NCBI RefSeq assembly: GCF_000786205.1
Contig: NZ_JROH01000009.1
Coordinates: 107,643 to 171,642, forward strand
Direction of reading: 5' to 3'
From: Sphingomonas sp. 37zxx
GTDB taxonomy: Bacteria; Pseudomonadota; Alphaproteobacteria; Sphingomonadales; Sphingomonadaceae
Length of the DNA: 64,000 nt
Below, one piece after another: positions 55,100-64,000 of the stretch. A model generated the notes under the pieces. It ran no database searches. It was not told the DNA's origin and saw nothing but the letters and a program-made list of their open reading frames with translations. A program made the translations under genes and the position numbers. Within the stretch, counting starts at the first letter, position 1, and each line of letters opens with the position of its first letter.

Positions 55100-55103
<4 letters not shown>
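54852..55103 (-). CDS. Small two-helix membrane protein
   Basis: An 83-residue protein with two membrane segments (about residues 9-35 and 57-75) and a central loop with two cysteines ([17 protein letters not shown]), ending in basic residues (RRAKK). It starts with TTG at 55103, overlapping the stop of the mutase gene, and its stop overlaps the bioB start (ATGA). Helix, two-cysteine loop, helix, basic tail is the same plan as the 72-residue protein at 53022, so the two may be distant relatives. Function unknown. Confidence 0.7.
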
Positions 55104-57238
<2,135 letters not shown>

Positions 57239-57248
57239 TCTACAATCT

Positions 57249-57354
57249 CCCCCCTCCCGCTTGCGGGAGGGGTCGGGGGAGGGCCTGTCTAAGGCGGAAA
57301 GCGCGAGGGGTGGGACAAGCCCTCCCCTAACCCCCTCGCCAAGCGGGAGGGGGA
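57249..57354. repeat. Inverted palindromic repeat pair between mutase and enoyl-CoA hydratase
   Basis: The left unit (57249-57285) contains CCCCTCCCGCTTGCGGGAGG plus a G-rich tail; the right unit (about 57319-57354) is its inverted relative. It nearly matches the repeat inside pccA (34 of 37 positions in the left unit). The right unit abuts the hydratase stop codon and the left unit lies 10 bases before the mutase start. Confidence 0.85.
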
Positions 57355-58140
57355 TCAACTGCCTTTAAACGCCGCCTTTCGCTTCTGCAAAAACGCCATC
57401 CCCCCTTCGACCGCATCCTGCGTCCCGCGCGCCGCGCGCTGGTTCTCGGCCTCGCGGAGCATCGCGCCGGCATAATCGTTCTCGAGCGCCGCCTGCATCC
57501 CGCGCCGCATCAACCCCAACGCGCGCGTCGGCCCCGCCGCCAGCCGCTCGGCGAGCGCAAACGCCTCGGCATCGAGCGCGTCGTCGGCAACGACGCGGTG
57601 GATCATTCCCCATTCGAGCGCCTTGGCCGCCGGCACCCGCTCGCCCAACAGCATCATCTCGGTCGCACGCGCGCGCCCGATCAGCCGCGGCAGCATCCAC
57701 GACGCGCCGCCATCGGGCACCAGCCCGATATTGACGAACGCCTGAAGGAAATAAGCGGTGTCGCTGGCGACGCAAATATCGGTGGCCAGCGCCAGGCTGC
57801 ACCCCATCCCCGCCGCCGGCCCGCGCACCGCGCTGACGACCGGCACATCGAGCGCGGCGATCGCCAGCAGCGCGGGATTACAATGCTCGGTCAGTGCTTC
57901 GAAGGTCGCCGCGCCGGGATCTGCCGCGCCCAGCGCCCCGCCGCCGACATCGGCCCCCGAACAAAAGCCCCGCCCCGCCCCGGCGATCAACACCGCACGC
58001 GCGCCGCCCAAATCGCCCAGCGCGGCGCGAAGTTCGTCGAACATCGCGGGCGGGGCTGCGTTCAGCCGATCGGGGCGGTTGAGCGTGACGACCAGCACGT
58101 CGCCGCGCCGCTCGGTGAGGATGTGTTCGTAATGGGGCAA
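57355..58140 (-). CDS. Enoyl-CoA hydratase/isomerase family protein
   Basis: A 261-residue crotonase-family enzyme. The oxyanion-hole elements are [10 protein letters not shown] and [17 protein letters not shown]. The TTG at 58140 is chosen because AAGGGA lies seven bases upstream; the longer in-frame version would begin with residues translated from a palindromic repeat (QPSPASGRGK). It sits between the epimerase and mutase genes and may act on short-chain or branched acyl-CoA; the exact substrate cannot be set from sequence. Confidence 0.87.
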   Translation of the reverse strand: MPHYEHILTERRGDVLVVTLNRPDRLNAAPPAMFDELRAALGDLGGARAVLIAGAGRGFCSGADVGGGALGAADPGAATFEALTEHCNPALLAIAALDVPVVSAVRGPAAGMGCSLALATDICVASDTAYFLQAFVNIGLVPDGGASWMLPRLIGRARATEMMLLGERVPAAKALEWGMIHRVVADDALDAEAFALAERLAAGPTRALGLMRRGMQAALENDYAGAMLREAENQRAARGTQDAVEGGMAFLQKRKAAFKGS

Positions 58141-58154
58141 GCTCGATCCCTTCT

Positions 58155-58345
58155 TCCCTCTCCCGCTGGCGGGAGAGGGTTGCGAAGACTTGGGTCGCAT
58201 TCTTCATGCGGCCCTAGTCGGAGCTGGGTGAGGGTGGGGCAGTCGCACTTGCGACTGCGCGGCGCGCCGCGCCGCACCACCCTCATCCAACCTGCGCTAG
58301 CCAGCAAGCTGGCAAGCTTCGGTATCCTTCTCCCGCCAGCGGGAG
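58155..58345. repeat. Large inverted-repeat element upstream of the hydratase gene
   Basis: Outer palindromes CCCTCTCCCGCTGGCGGGAG (left, from 58155) and CTTCTCCCGCCAGCGGGAGA (right, to 58345) are inverted copies, and GGGTGAGGGTGG near 58230 is mirrored by ACCACCCTCATCC near 58280. The centre carries further small palindromes (GCGCGCCGCGC). Length about 190 bp with no gene. This looks like a miniature element of the same general plan as the DUF559 unit. Confidence 0.8.
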
Positions 58346-58350
58346 AAGGT

Positions 58351-58758
58351 TTAGTGCGTCGGCGCTTCCATCAATTCGGTCAGCACGCCGCCGGTACCCT
58401 TCGGATGCAGGAACAGGATCAATGTCCCATGCGCGCCGATCCTCGGCTCGCCGAGCACCCGCACCCCGCGCCCCTCGAACCATGCCTTCGCCACCAGAAT
58501 ATCCTCGACCTCATAGCACAAATGATGCTGCCCGCCCGCCGGGTTCTTCGCGAGAAACCCGTGGATCGGCGAGCCTTCGCCCAGCGGCTCGATCAATTCG
58601 ATCTGGGTATTGGGCGTATCGACAAAGCACACCTTCACCCCTTGCGCGGGCAGATCGAACGGCTCGCCGATCGCGGTGGCACCCATCGTGTCGCGGTAGA
58701 AGACGATGCTGTCGGCGATCGAGGGGGTCGCGACGCCGACATGGTTGAGGCGACCCAT
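58351..58758 (-). CDS. mce: Methylmalonyl-CoA epimerase
   Basis: A 135-residue enzyme of the vicinal oxygen chelate fold that interconverts the S and R forms of methylmalonyl-CoA between carboxylase and mutase. It begins MGRLNHVGVATPS, with a metal-binding histidine in NHVG, a second in GGQHHLCYEV and the glutamate in GVLTELMEAP. The ATG at 58758 has AAGGTG five bases upstream and is preferred over a GTG two codons earlier. Confidence 0.93.
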   Translation of the reverse strand: MGRLNHVGVATPSIADSIVFYRDTMGATAIGEPFDLPAQGVKVCFVDTPNTQIELIEPLGEGSPIHGFLAKNPAGGQHHLCYEVEDILVAKAWFEGRGVRVLGEPRIGAHGTLILFLHPKGTGGVLTELMEAPTH

Positions 58759-58760
58759 GA

Positions 58761-59231
58761 TCACACCTTAGGTCCCGCAATTCCGACCAACCAGCAGCCA
58801 ATAATGAAGGCAACCAGTGACAAACCGAACAACGATGCGCCTATGATCGTCGCTATAGTCGTCGCGTCTCCATTCATATATTCAGTGTAACTCTTTTCCA
58901 CGAAATCGCCTTCCCACAACTTTTCAAGAGCTGATTGGCCACTTCTGGTTAAGCCAACTATGAGGGCCAGAGCGCCCAACATGGCAAAAACAGCGCCTGC
59001 AACAAATGACCATGCGGGAGCTTTCACAATCAAATGACGTAGCGCTTCCGATCCTGCCAAAGCGGCAAGCCCGCCTGCATTGAGCACCAGCATTGTGGTA
59101 AGCGTCCACTTTATAAGCGAAGTAAGAAGTTCGGCCAGCAAGGCGAAGTCTGACTTGGCCAATTCAATACGAAGGGTCCGCAACTCTTCAGAAATGTTTT
59201 CGCCAGAAGCGGGAGGCGCGATTTTATTCAC
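58761..59231 (-). CDS. Small membrane protein of unknown function
   Basis: A 156-residue protein with an N-terminal helical region (residues 1-35) and three predicted membrane helices (about 40-62, 72-94 and 125-150). It starts with GTG overlapping the pccB stop (GTGA). The DNA is less GC-rich and the codon choice less biased than in pccB, which suggests later acquisition into the operon. I recognise no family. The context between pccB and the epimerase does not indicate its role. Confidence 0.7.
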   Translation of the reverse strand: MNKIAPPASGENISEELRTLRIELAKSDFALLAELLTSLIKWTLTTMLVLNAGGLAALAGSEALRHLIVKAPAWSFVAGAVFAMLGALALIVGLTRSGQSALEKLWEGDFVEKSYTEYMNGDATTIATIIGASLFGLSLVAFIIGCWLVGIAGPKV

Positions 59232-60754
59232 AACGGAATATTGTCATGTTTCTTCCACGGGTTCTCCAGGCTCTTGCCGCGCAGCTTGCGTAAGCCCAGC
59301 GCCACCCGCCGCCGCGTAGAATGCGGCTGGATCACTTCGTCGATAAAGCCCTTGCTCGCCGCTACGAACGGATTGGCGAAGCGCGCTTCATATTCGGCGG
59401 TCCGCTCCGCGATTTCCTCGGGCGTCCTACCCCGAAAGATGATCTCGACCGCGCCCTTGGCCCCCATCACCGCGATCTCGGCGGTGGGCCAGGCATAATT
59501 CAAATCGCCGCGCAGATGCTTCGACGCCATCACGTCATAGGCGCCGCCATAGGCCTTGCGCGTAATCACCGTGATCTTGGGCACCGTCGCCTCGGCATAG
59601 GCGAACAGCAATTTCGCGCCGTGCTTGATGATCCCCGAATGCTCCTGCCCCACGCCGGGCAGGAAGCCGGGCACGTCGACAAAGGTCACGATCGGAATGT
59701 CGAACGCATCGCAGAAGCGCACGAATCGCGCCGCCTTCTTCGATGAATTAATGTCGAGGCAACCCGCCAGCACCTTCGGCTGGTTGGCGACGATCCCCAC
59801 CGTGCGCCCCTCGATCCGGCCAAAGCCGATCAGGATGTTGCCTGCATGGGCGGGCTGCAATTCGAAGAAATCGCCCTCGTCGACCGTCTTGGCGATCAAC
59901 TCGTGCATGTCATAGGGCATGTTGGCGCTGGGCGGTATCAGCGTGTCGAGGCTGTGCTCGATCCGGTCCCACGGGTCGTCGCTCGAGCGCTCGGGCAAAG
60001 CGGCCCGGTTCGAGGCGGGAAGGAAATCCACGAAGTCACGGGCTGCGAGCAGCGCTTCGATATCGTTGTCAAAAGCCACATCTGCGACCCCCGACTTCGT
60101 GGTATGCGTCACCGCTCCACCCAGTTCCTCCTGCGTGACGATCTCGTTTGTAACGGTCTTCACTACATCTGGGCCGGTGACGAACATATACGACGAATCT
60201 TTCACCATGAAGATGAAGTCCGTCATAGCTGGAGAATAAACCGCGCCGCCTGCACACGGCCCCATAATGAGGCTGATCTGCGGGACAACGCCCGAAGCCA
60301 ATACATTGCGCTGGAAGACTTCGGCATAGCCGCCGAGTGATGCGACACCCTCCTGGATGCGCGCGCCGCCCGAGTCGTTCAGCCCTATCACCGGCGCGCC
60401 GACTTTCAGCGCCATATCCATGATCTTGCAGATTTTCTGCGCGTGTCGCTCGGACAGTGATCCGCCGAATACGGTGAAGTCCTGGCTGAACACGAACACC
60501 AGTCGGCCATTGATCGTGCCCGATCCGGTGACGACGCCGTCCCCCGGGATGATCTGGTCCTCCATCCCGAAATCGACGCAGTTGTGCTCGACATACATGT
60601 CGAGTTCTTCGAACGATCCGTGATCGAGCAGGACGTCGAGCCGCTCACGCGCGGTCAACTTGCCCTTGGCGTGCTGCGCGTCGATCCGCTTTTGACCGCC
60701 GCCTGCCCGCGCGGCTTCGCGCCGCTTTTCCAATTCGAGCATCGTCGACGACAT
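59228..60754 (-). CDS. pccB: Propionyl-CoA carboxylase, carboxyltransferase beta subunit
   Basis: A 508-residue carboxyltransferase. Segments typical of PccB are [37 protein letters not shown] and [18 protein letters not shown], with [13 protein letters not shown] near residue 130. It works with PccA, which is encoded eleven genes downstream in the same overlapping cluster. It is the first gene of that operon, 142 bases from the divergent PccR-type regulator, so the promoter and operator lie in that gap. Confidence 0.95.
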   Translation of the reverse strand: MSSTMLELEKRREAARAGGGQKRIDAQHAKGKLTARERLDVLLDHGSFEELDMYVEHNCVDFGMEDQIIPGDGVVTGSGTINGRLVFVFSQDFTVFGGSLSERHAQKICKIMDMALKVGAPVIGLNDSGGARIQEGVASLGGYAEVFQRNVLASGVVPQISLIMGPCAGGAVYSPAMTDFIFMVKDSSYMFVTGPDVVKTVTNEIVTQEELGGAVTHTTKSGVADVAFDNDIEALLAARDFVDFLPASNRAALPERSSDDPWDRIEHSLDTLIPPSANMPYDMHELIAKTVDEGDFFELQPAHAGNILIGFGRIEGRTVGIVANQPKVLAGCLDINSSKKAARFVRFCDAFDIPIVTFVDVPGFLPGVGQEHSGIIKHGAKLLFAYAEATVPKITVITRKAYGGAYDVMASKHLRGDLNYAWPTAEIAVMGAKGAVEIIFRGRTPEEIAERTAEYEARFANPFVAASKGFIDEVIQPHSTRRRVALGLRKLRGKSLENPWKKHDNIPL

Positions 60755-60807
60755 GCAGGCGATCCTCCGTTGCGCTGGCCATTCCCTTCTCAGCCCGCCG
60801 CGCGAAA

Positions 60808-60850
60808 GGCAAATGCGATGTTGCGAAGTTGCGGCGAAACACTTTGCAAA
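60808..60850. promoter_or_regulatory. Candidate PccR operator between pccB and its regulator
   Basis: A perfect TTTGCAAA lies at 60843-60850, and degenerate relatives GTTGCGAA (60820-60827) and GGCAAA (60808-60813) lie just beside it. Published ScfR/PccR operators consist of TTTGCAAA pairs separated by four bases; here only one half is perfect, so the site is plausible but imperfect. It is positioned between the divergent pccB and regulator starts. Confidence 0.55.
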
Positions 60851-60896
60851 CTATCAATCGCCGCATGAACCACACGTCCCGCGCAGCAGGAAGCCA

Positions 60897-62300
60897 GTGA
60901 CCGCCCCCCGCCGCCGCCTCTTCGCCGGATCGAACGTCCGAACGCTTCGCCAACGCCTCGCGCTGTCGCAGGCCGAAACCGCCGCGCGCCTTGGCATCTC
61001 GACCAGCTACCTCTCGCAGATAGAGAATGGCGATCGCCCGCTCACCGAATTGACGCTCGCGGCACTGGGGCGCGCTTTCCCCAATGACTGGGCCGAAGTC
61101 GGTGAGGACGCCGGCCTGCTCACCGCCGCCATCGCCGCGGCGCGCGACCCCAGCGTTTCGGGGGCCCCGATCGAAGAGGCCGCCGTCCACCGCGCACTTC
61201 GCCAGCAGCCGCAACTCGCCCGCCGGCTCGTCGCGCTGCACGACGCCTATGTTCGGGTGCAGCAACAGGTGCGCGCGCTCGACGATCGCTTTGACAGCGG
61301 CGGCGAAGCCACCGGCCGTCAGCCCTGGGAAGAGGTCCGCGACTGGTTTCACCACGCCAACAACTATATCGATCCGGTCGACCGCGCCGCCGAAGCGCTC
61401 GCCGCCGGACTGCCCAAGGGGGCCGACCCCGTCCGCGCGATGATCGACCGGCTGCAATTACGCCACCGGGTAACGATCGAACCCGGCACCGGCGAGCATG
61501 CCGCGCCACTACGCGCCTTCGACCCCGTCCGCCGCACGCTGCGGATCGACCGCAACCTGCCCCCCGAAAGCACCCATTTCCAGCTCGCGCACCAGCTCGT
61601 CCGGCTCGAGTTCGCCAACGAAATCGACGTCACTGTCGCGCGATCGGGGCTGGTCGACGCCGCCAGCGCCTTGCTGTCGGTGGGGCTGGCCAATTATGCG
61701 GCGGGCGCGCTGCTGATGCCCTACACCGCCTATCGCGATGCCGCGCGCGAGCTTCGCCACGATGTCGACGGTCTGCGCCAGCGCTTCGGCGTCAGCTTCG
61801 AACAGGCCTGCCACCGCCTCTCGACGCTCCAGCGCCCCGGCGCGGCGGGCATTCCGGTGTTTTTCTGCCGCGTCGACATGGCCGGAAACATCACCAAGCG
61901 CCATTCGGCCACCCCGCTGCAATTCGCGCAATATGGCGGTGCCTGCCCGCTTTGGCTGGTCCACGAAGCGGTGGCGATCCCCGATCGCATCCTCGTCCAG
62001 CTCGCCGAAACCCCCGATGGCGTCCGCTATGTCACGATGGCCAAGGGGCTGGTGAAGGCATCGGGCAGCTTTACCCGCACCCCGCGTCGCTATGCGGTGA
62101 CCTTGGGATGCGAGGCGCAGCACGCCGCCGAATTCGTCTATGCCGACGAATTGCGCGCCGACGGACCCGCCACGCCGATCGGCAGTTCGTGCCGCATCTG
62201 CCCCCGCATCGCCTGCGACCAGCGCGCCTTCCCCCCGGCAGCCTCGATCATCGAGATCGACCCCAATGTCCGGCAGGTCGTCCCCTATCGCTTTCGCTGA
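60897..62300 (+). CDS. pccR: PccR/ScfR-family short-chain acyl-CoA transcriptional regulator
   Basis: A 467-residue regulator: N-terminal XRE helix-turn-helix (residues 10-65, with LSQAETAARLGISTSYLSQI), then an IrrE/ImmA-like domain whose HExxH is degenerate (LAHQLVRLEF), and a C-terminal acyl-CoA-sensing domain with cysteines in SSCRICPRIACD. Family members bind short-chain acyl-CoA and control propionyl-CoA genes. The GTG at 60897 is chosen because AGGA lies about seven bases upstream and because the TTTGCAAA operator then lies outside the coding region. It is divergent from pccB, which it most likely controls. Confidence 0.9.
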   Translation: MTAPRRRLFAGSNVRTLRQRLALSQAETAARLGISTSYLSQIENGDRPLTELTLAALGRAFPNDWAEVGEDAGLLTAAIAAARDPSVSGAPIEEAAVHRALRQQPQLARRLVALHDAYVRVQQQVRALDDRFDSGGEATGRQPWEEVRDWFHHANNYIDPVDRAAEALAAGLPKGADPVRAMIDRLQLRHRVTIEPGTGEHAAPLRAFDPVRRTLRIDRNLPPESTHFQLAHQLVRLEFANEIDVTVARSGLVDAASALLSVGLANYAAGALLMPYTAYRDAARELRHDVDGLRQRFGVSFEQACHRLSTLQRPGAAGIPVFFCRVDMAGNITKRHSATPLQFAQYGGACPLWLVHEAVAIPDRILVQLAETPDGVRYVTMAKGLVKASGSFTRTPRRYAVTLGCEAQHAAEFVYADELRADGPATPIGSSCRICPRIACDQRAFPPAASIIEIDPNVRQVVPYRFR

Positions 62301-62347
62301 CCGTCTCTGGCATACTCATAGCTCGAAACGAACAGCCGGAGGATGGC

Positions 62348-63124
62348 ATGGCGACCGCCGCGATACACACGCCGACGACTCACGCAGCCAAGATGAGCGA
62401 GCCCGAATGGGAGGCGCGCCAGCAACTGGCCGCCTGCTATCGCGTGTTCGACATGCTCGGCTGGTCCGAGATGATCTACAACCACATCACGCTGAAAGTG
62501 CCCGGCGAAGAGGGCGCGTTCCTGATCAACCCGTTCGGGCTGCATTTCAGCGAGGTAAAGGCGTCGAACCTGGTCAAGATCGACCTCGACGGCAACAAGC
62601 TCGACGGATCGCCCTACCCCGTCAACCTCGCGGGCTTCACCCAACATGCGGTATTCCACCGCAACCTGCCCGACGCGCATTGCATCATGCATACACATAC
62701 CACTGCAGGCATGGCGGTGAGTTCGGTTGAAGGCGGGCTGCGTCCGGTCAATTTCTACGCCTGCAGTTTTGCAGGCCAGATTGCGTACCATGATTTCGAA
62801 GGCGTCACCGTCCGCAGTGAAGAAGGCGAACGCCTGGTCGCCAATCTGGGCGACAAGCGGGTGATGTTCCTCAAGAATCACGGCATATTGGTGATGGGCC
62901 GGACGCTGCCCGAAGCCTTTATCAAACATTGGTCGCTGCAACGCGCCTGCGAGATTCAGATCGCCACCGCCGGCATGGGCACCCCGCTCGAAGTCTCACC
63001 CGAAGTCGTCGCGATCCACCAGCGCGATCTGTTCAAGGTCCAGCCCCCCGGCGGCGCAGGCGCGGCGGATTTCGCCGCGATGGTGCGGCTGGTCGATCGT
63101 CAGGACAAAAGCTGGCGCGAATAG
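62348..63124 (+). CDS. Class II aldolase/adducin family protein
   Basis: A 258-residue protein of the class II aldolase family. Zinc-binding histidines are seen in IMHTHTTAGMA and LKNHGILVMG, and an early EMIYNHITLKVPG is typical. The GGAGGA ribosome site lies five bases before the ATG at 62348. Family members act on sugar phosphates or other hydroxy-ketones, or lack aldolase activity; substrate is open. It follows the PccR gene on the same strand but is probably a separate unit. Confidence 0.88.
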   Translation: MATAAIHTPTTHAAKMSEPEWEARQQLAACYRVFDMLGWSEMIYNHITLKVPGEEGAFLINPFGLHFSEVKASNLVKIDLDGNKLDGSPYPVNLAGFTQHAVFHRNLPDAHCIMHTHTTAGMAVSSVEGGLRPVNFYACSFAGQIAYHDFEGVTVRSEEGERLVANLGDKRVMFLKNHGILVMGRTLPEAFIKHWSLQRACEIQIATAGMGTPLEVSPEVVAIHQRDLFKVQPPGGAGAADFAAMVRLVDRQDKSWRE

Positions 63125-63507
63125 ACGACGGGGAAGGCTGGTGCACCCAGCATGAAAGCAATGGGTATCCAGATCATTGGCAGATTTTCGTCGCACGCTA
63201 GGCTTGGTGTCTTTTTCGGTGCTATCAGAATAGCCGGCTGGCTTGCTTTCAGACCTAGTCGTGGCTCCTAAACGGCATGACGAATGACCGATGTTTCTGG
63301 AAGCCGACACGCCCCTGCTGGGTAGATGGCGGCTATTCAAGGTTGGCTTCCTGAAACCCGACACGCAGAAGCCGACCCCGTTTCGGCCATTGAAGCATTC
63401 GCAAAACCGCGGCAGGTCACTCCTTTGCGGAAGCCGAACGCATGTGTAGCATGCGACGCCCTATTGCTGCTGATTGAGGTCTCACTGATGCTGACGAGCA
63501 ATAAGGC
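63125..63507. other. Non-coding or decayed region between aldolase and hypothetical protein
   Basis: About 380 bases with no supported gene. There is an imperfect internal direct repeat: GAAGCCGACACG and GAAACCCGACACG recur about 55 bases apart. Composition is less GC-rich than neighbouring genes. The region may be a decayed gene or an acquired segment; I see no promoter or repeat that would settle it. Confidence 0.4.
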
Positions 63508-63954
63508 ATGAGTGCCATTCTGCTTCTGCTTGCCGCTGCTTCAACGCCTACTGCGGCTTGGCAGATGGATTGCCAACTGATGAAGCCTGTCGCTCCAAAC
63601 ATCGAGAAGACCGGCTTTGTCCAACTGCAATTCGAGCGTGCTGGCGAGCAAACGTTTGTCCGGATCGTCTCGAGTGATTTCCCCGAGTTTGAAGCCGAGC
63701 GGCAGGCTTTGGTGAACGGCTCTGTCAAGGATGAGGACCCAGCAGAAGACCCGGCTTGGGTCGTCCGCATGGCGAGTGGGCGCCGAGCCATCGAGATGAA
63801 AAGTCATGGTTCAAGGAACGGTGAAGGAACCGGCATTCTGATCTCCAGCTACGAAATGACCACCAACGGCTCGCTCCCGGAAGATTTCTTCCAATATCAT
63901 GCGGTCGGTTTATGTCAGTATGTGAGGGAGGGCAGCTTGGGATCGGGCGGATGA
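63508..63954 (+). CDS. Hypothetical secreted protein
   Basis: A 148-residue protein with an N-terminal signal sequence (MSAILLLLAAASTPTAAW) and a mature part with cysteines near residue 22 and near the C terminus, which could form a disulfide. No family is recognised. The coding DNA is less GC-rich than the core genes. It ends 46 bases before the window edge and no neighbouring gene is complete after it. Confidence 0.6.
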   Translation: MSAILLLLAAASTPTAAWQMDCQLMKPVAPNIEKTGFVQLQFERAGEQTFVRIVSSDFPEFEAERQALVNGSVKDEDPAEDPAWVVRMASGRRAIEMKSHGSRNGEGTGILISSYEMTTNGSLPEDFFQYHAVGLCQYVREGSLGSGG

Positions 63955-64000
63955 GAAGCCGCCATTCGCCTATCCTGAAGAGTTTCGGGCGCCGGCAGGC

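Overview
The window is high-GC, densely packed DNA whose gene content and order suggest an alphaproteobacterium of the Sphingomonas group (Sphingomonadaceae). The main pointers are TonB-dependent receptors, a SapC/cupin/tryptophan-halogenase-like locus, a DcaP-type porin, a ThiS-ThiG fusion, a PccR-type propionate regulator, and several families of sphingomonad-like intergenic palindromes. This is inferred from gene content; no rRNA or other taxonomic marker is present. I see no rRNA, tRNA, CRISPR array, prophage or conventional insertion sequence.

Layout. 1-3753: end of a TonB receptor gene, then a tightly overlapping SapC / cupin-like / flavin-dependent halogenase operon. 3775-6495 (minus): a 3-oxoacid CoA-transferase whose two subunit genes are separated by a membrane protein gene and an acid phosphatase lipoprotein gene. 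6606-9596: a ThDP enzyme, a CsbD protein and thiSG. 9756-13105: aroQ, accB, accC and a membrane-anchored hydrolase. 13115-17406: purL, a DUF418 membrane protein, and bfd plus bfr for iron storage. 17459-23635 (minus): Hpt protein, TusA-like protein, der, bamB, a YfgM-like protein, panB, an ArsC/Spx protein and a lipoprotein. 23872-29676: an HtrA-type protease, and a TonB receptor divergent from an alkaline phosphatase.

29768-37125 is a leucine/isovalerate catabolic operon (isovaleryl-CoA dehydrogenase, both methylcrotonyl-CoA carboxylase subunits, a MaoC hydratase and a CitE-like lyase) with a divergent LysR regulator. Between mccB and mccA it carries a 497-bp unit: a DUF559 nuclease gene on the opposite strand, bounded by 60-bp inverted repeats that match at 58 of 60 positions. 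This is the strongest candidate for an undescribed mobile system here. 39621-49016 is an acetate module: MHS-type transporter, DcaP porin, acetyl-CoA synthetase and a CrbR/CrbS-type two-component pair.

49077-62300 is a propionyl-CoA to succinyl-CoA pathway. It runs on the minus strand as pccB, small membrane protein, methylmalonyl-CoA epimerase, enoyl-CoA hydratase, methylmalonyl-CoA mutase, small membrane protein, bioB, DUF4160, DUF2442, a previously easy-to-miss 48-residue gene, another small membrane protein, pccA and an M14 peptidase. A PccR/ScfR-type regulator is divergent from pccB. Many of these genes overlap by 1-4 bases. The window ends with a class II aldolase-family gene and a secreted hypothetical protein.

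A recurring theme is paired inverted palindromic repeats. They lie between genes, around the DUF559 gene, and in frame inside mccA and pccA. The biotin theme is also strong: AccBC, MccAB, PccAB and BioB all lie within 50 kb.
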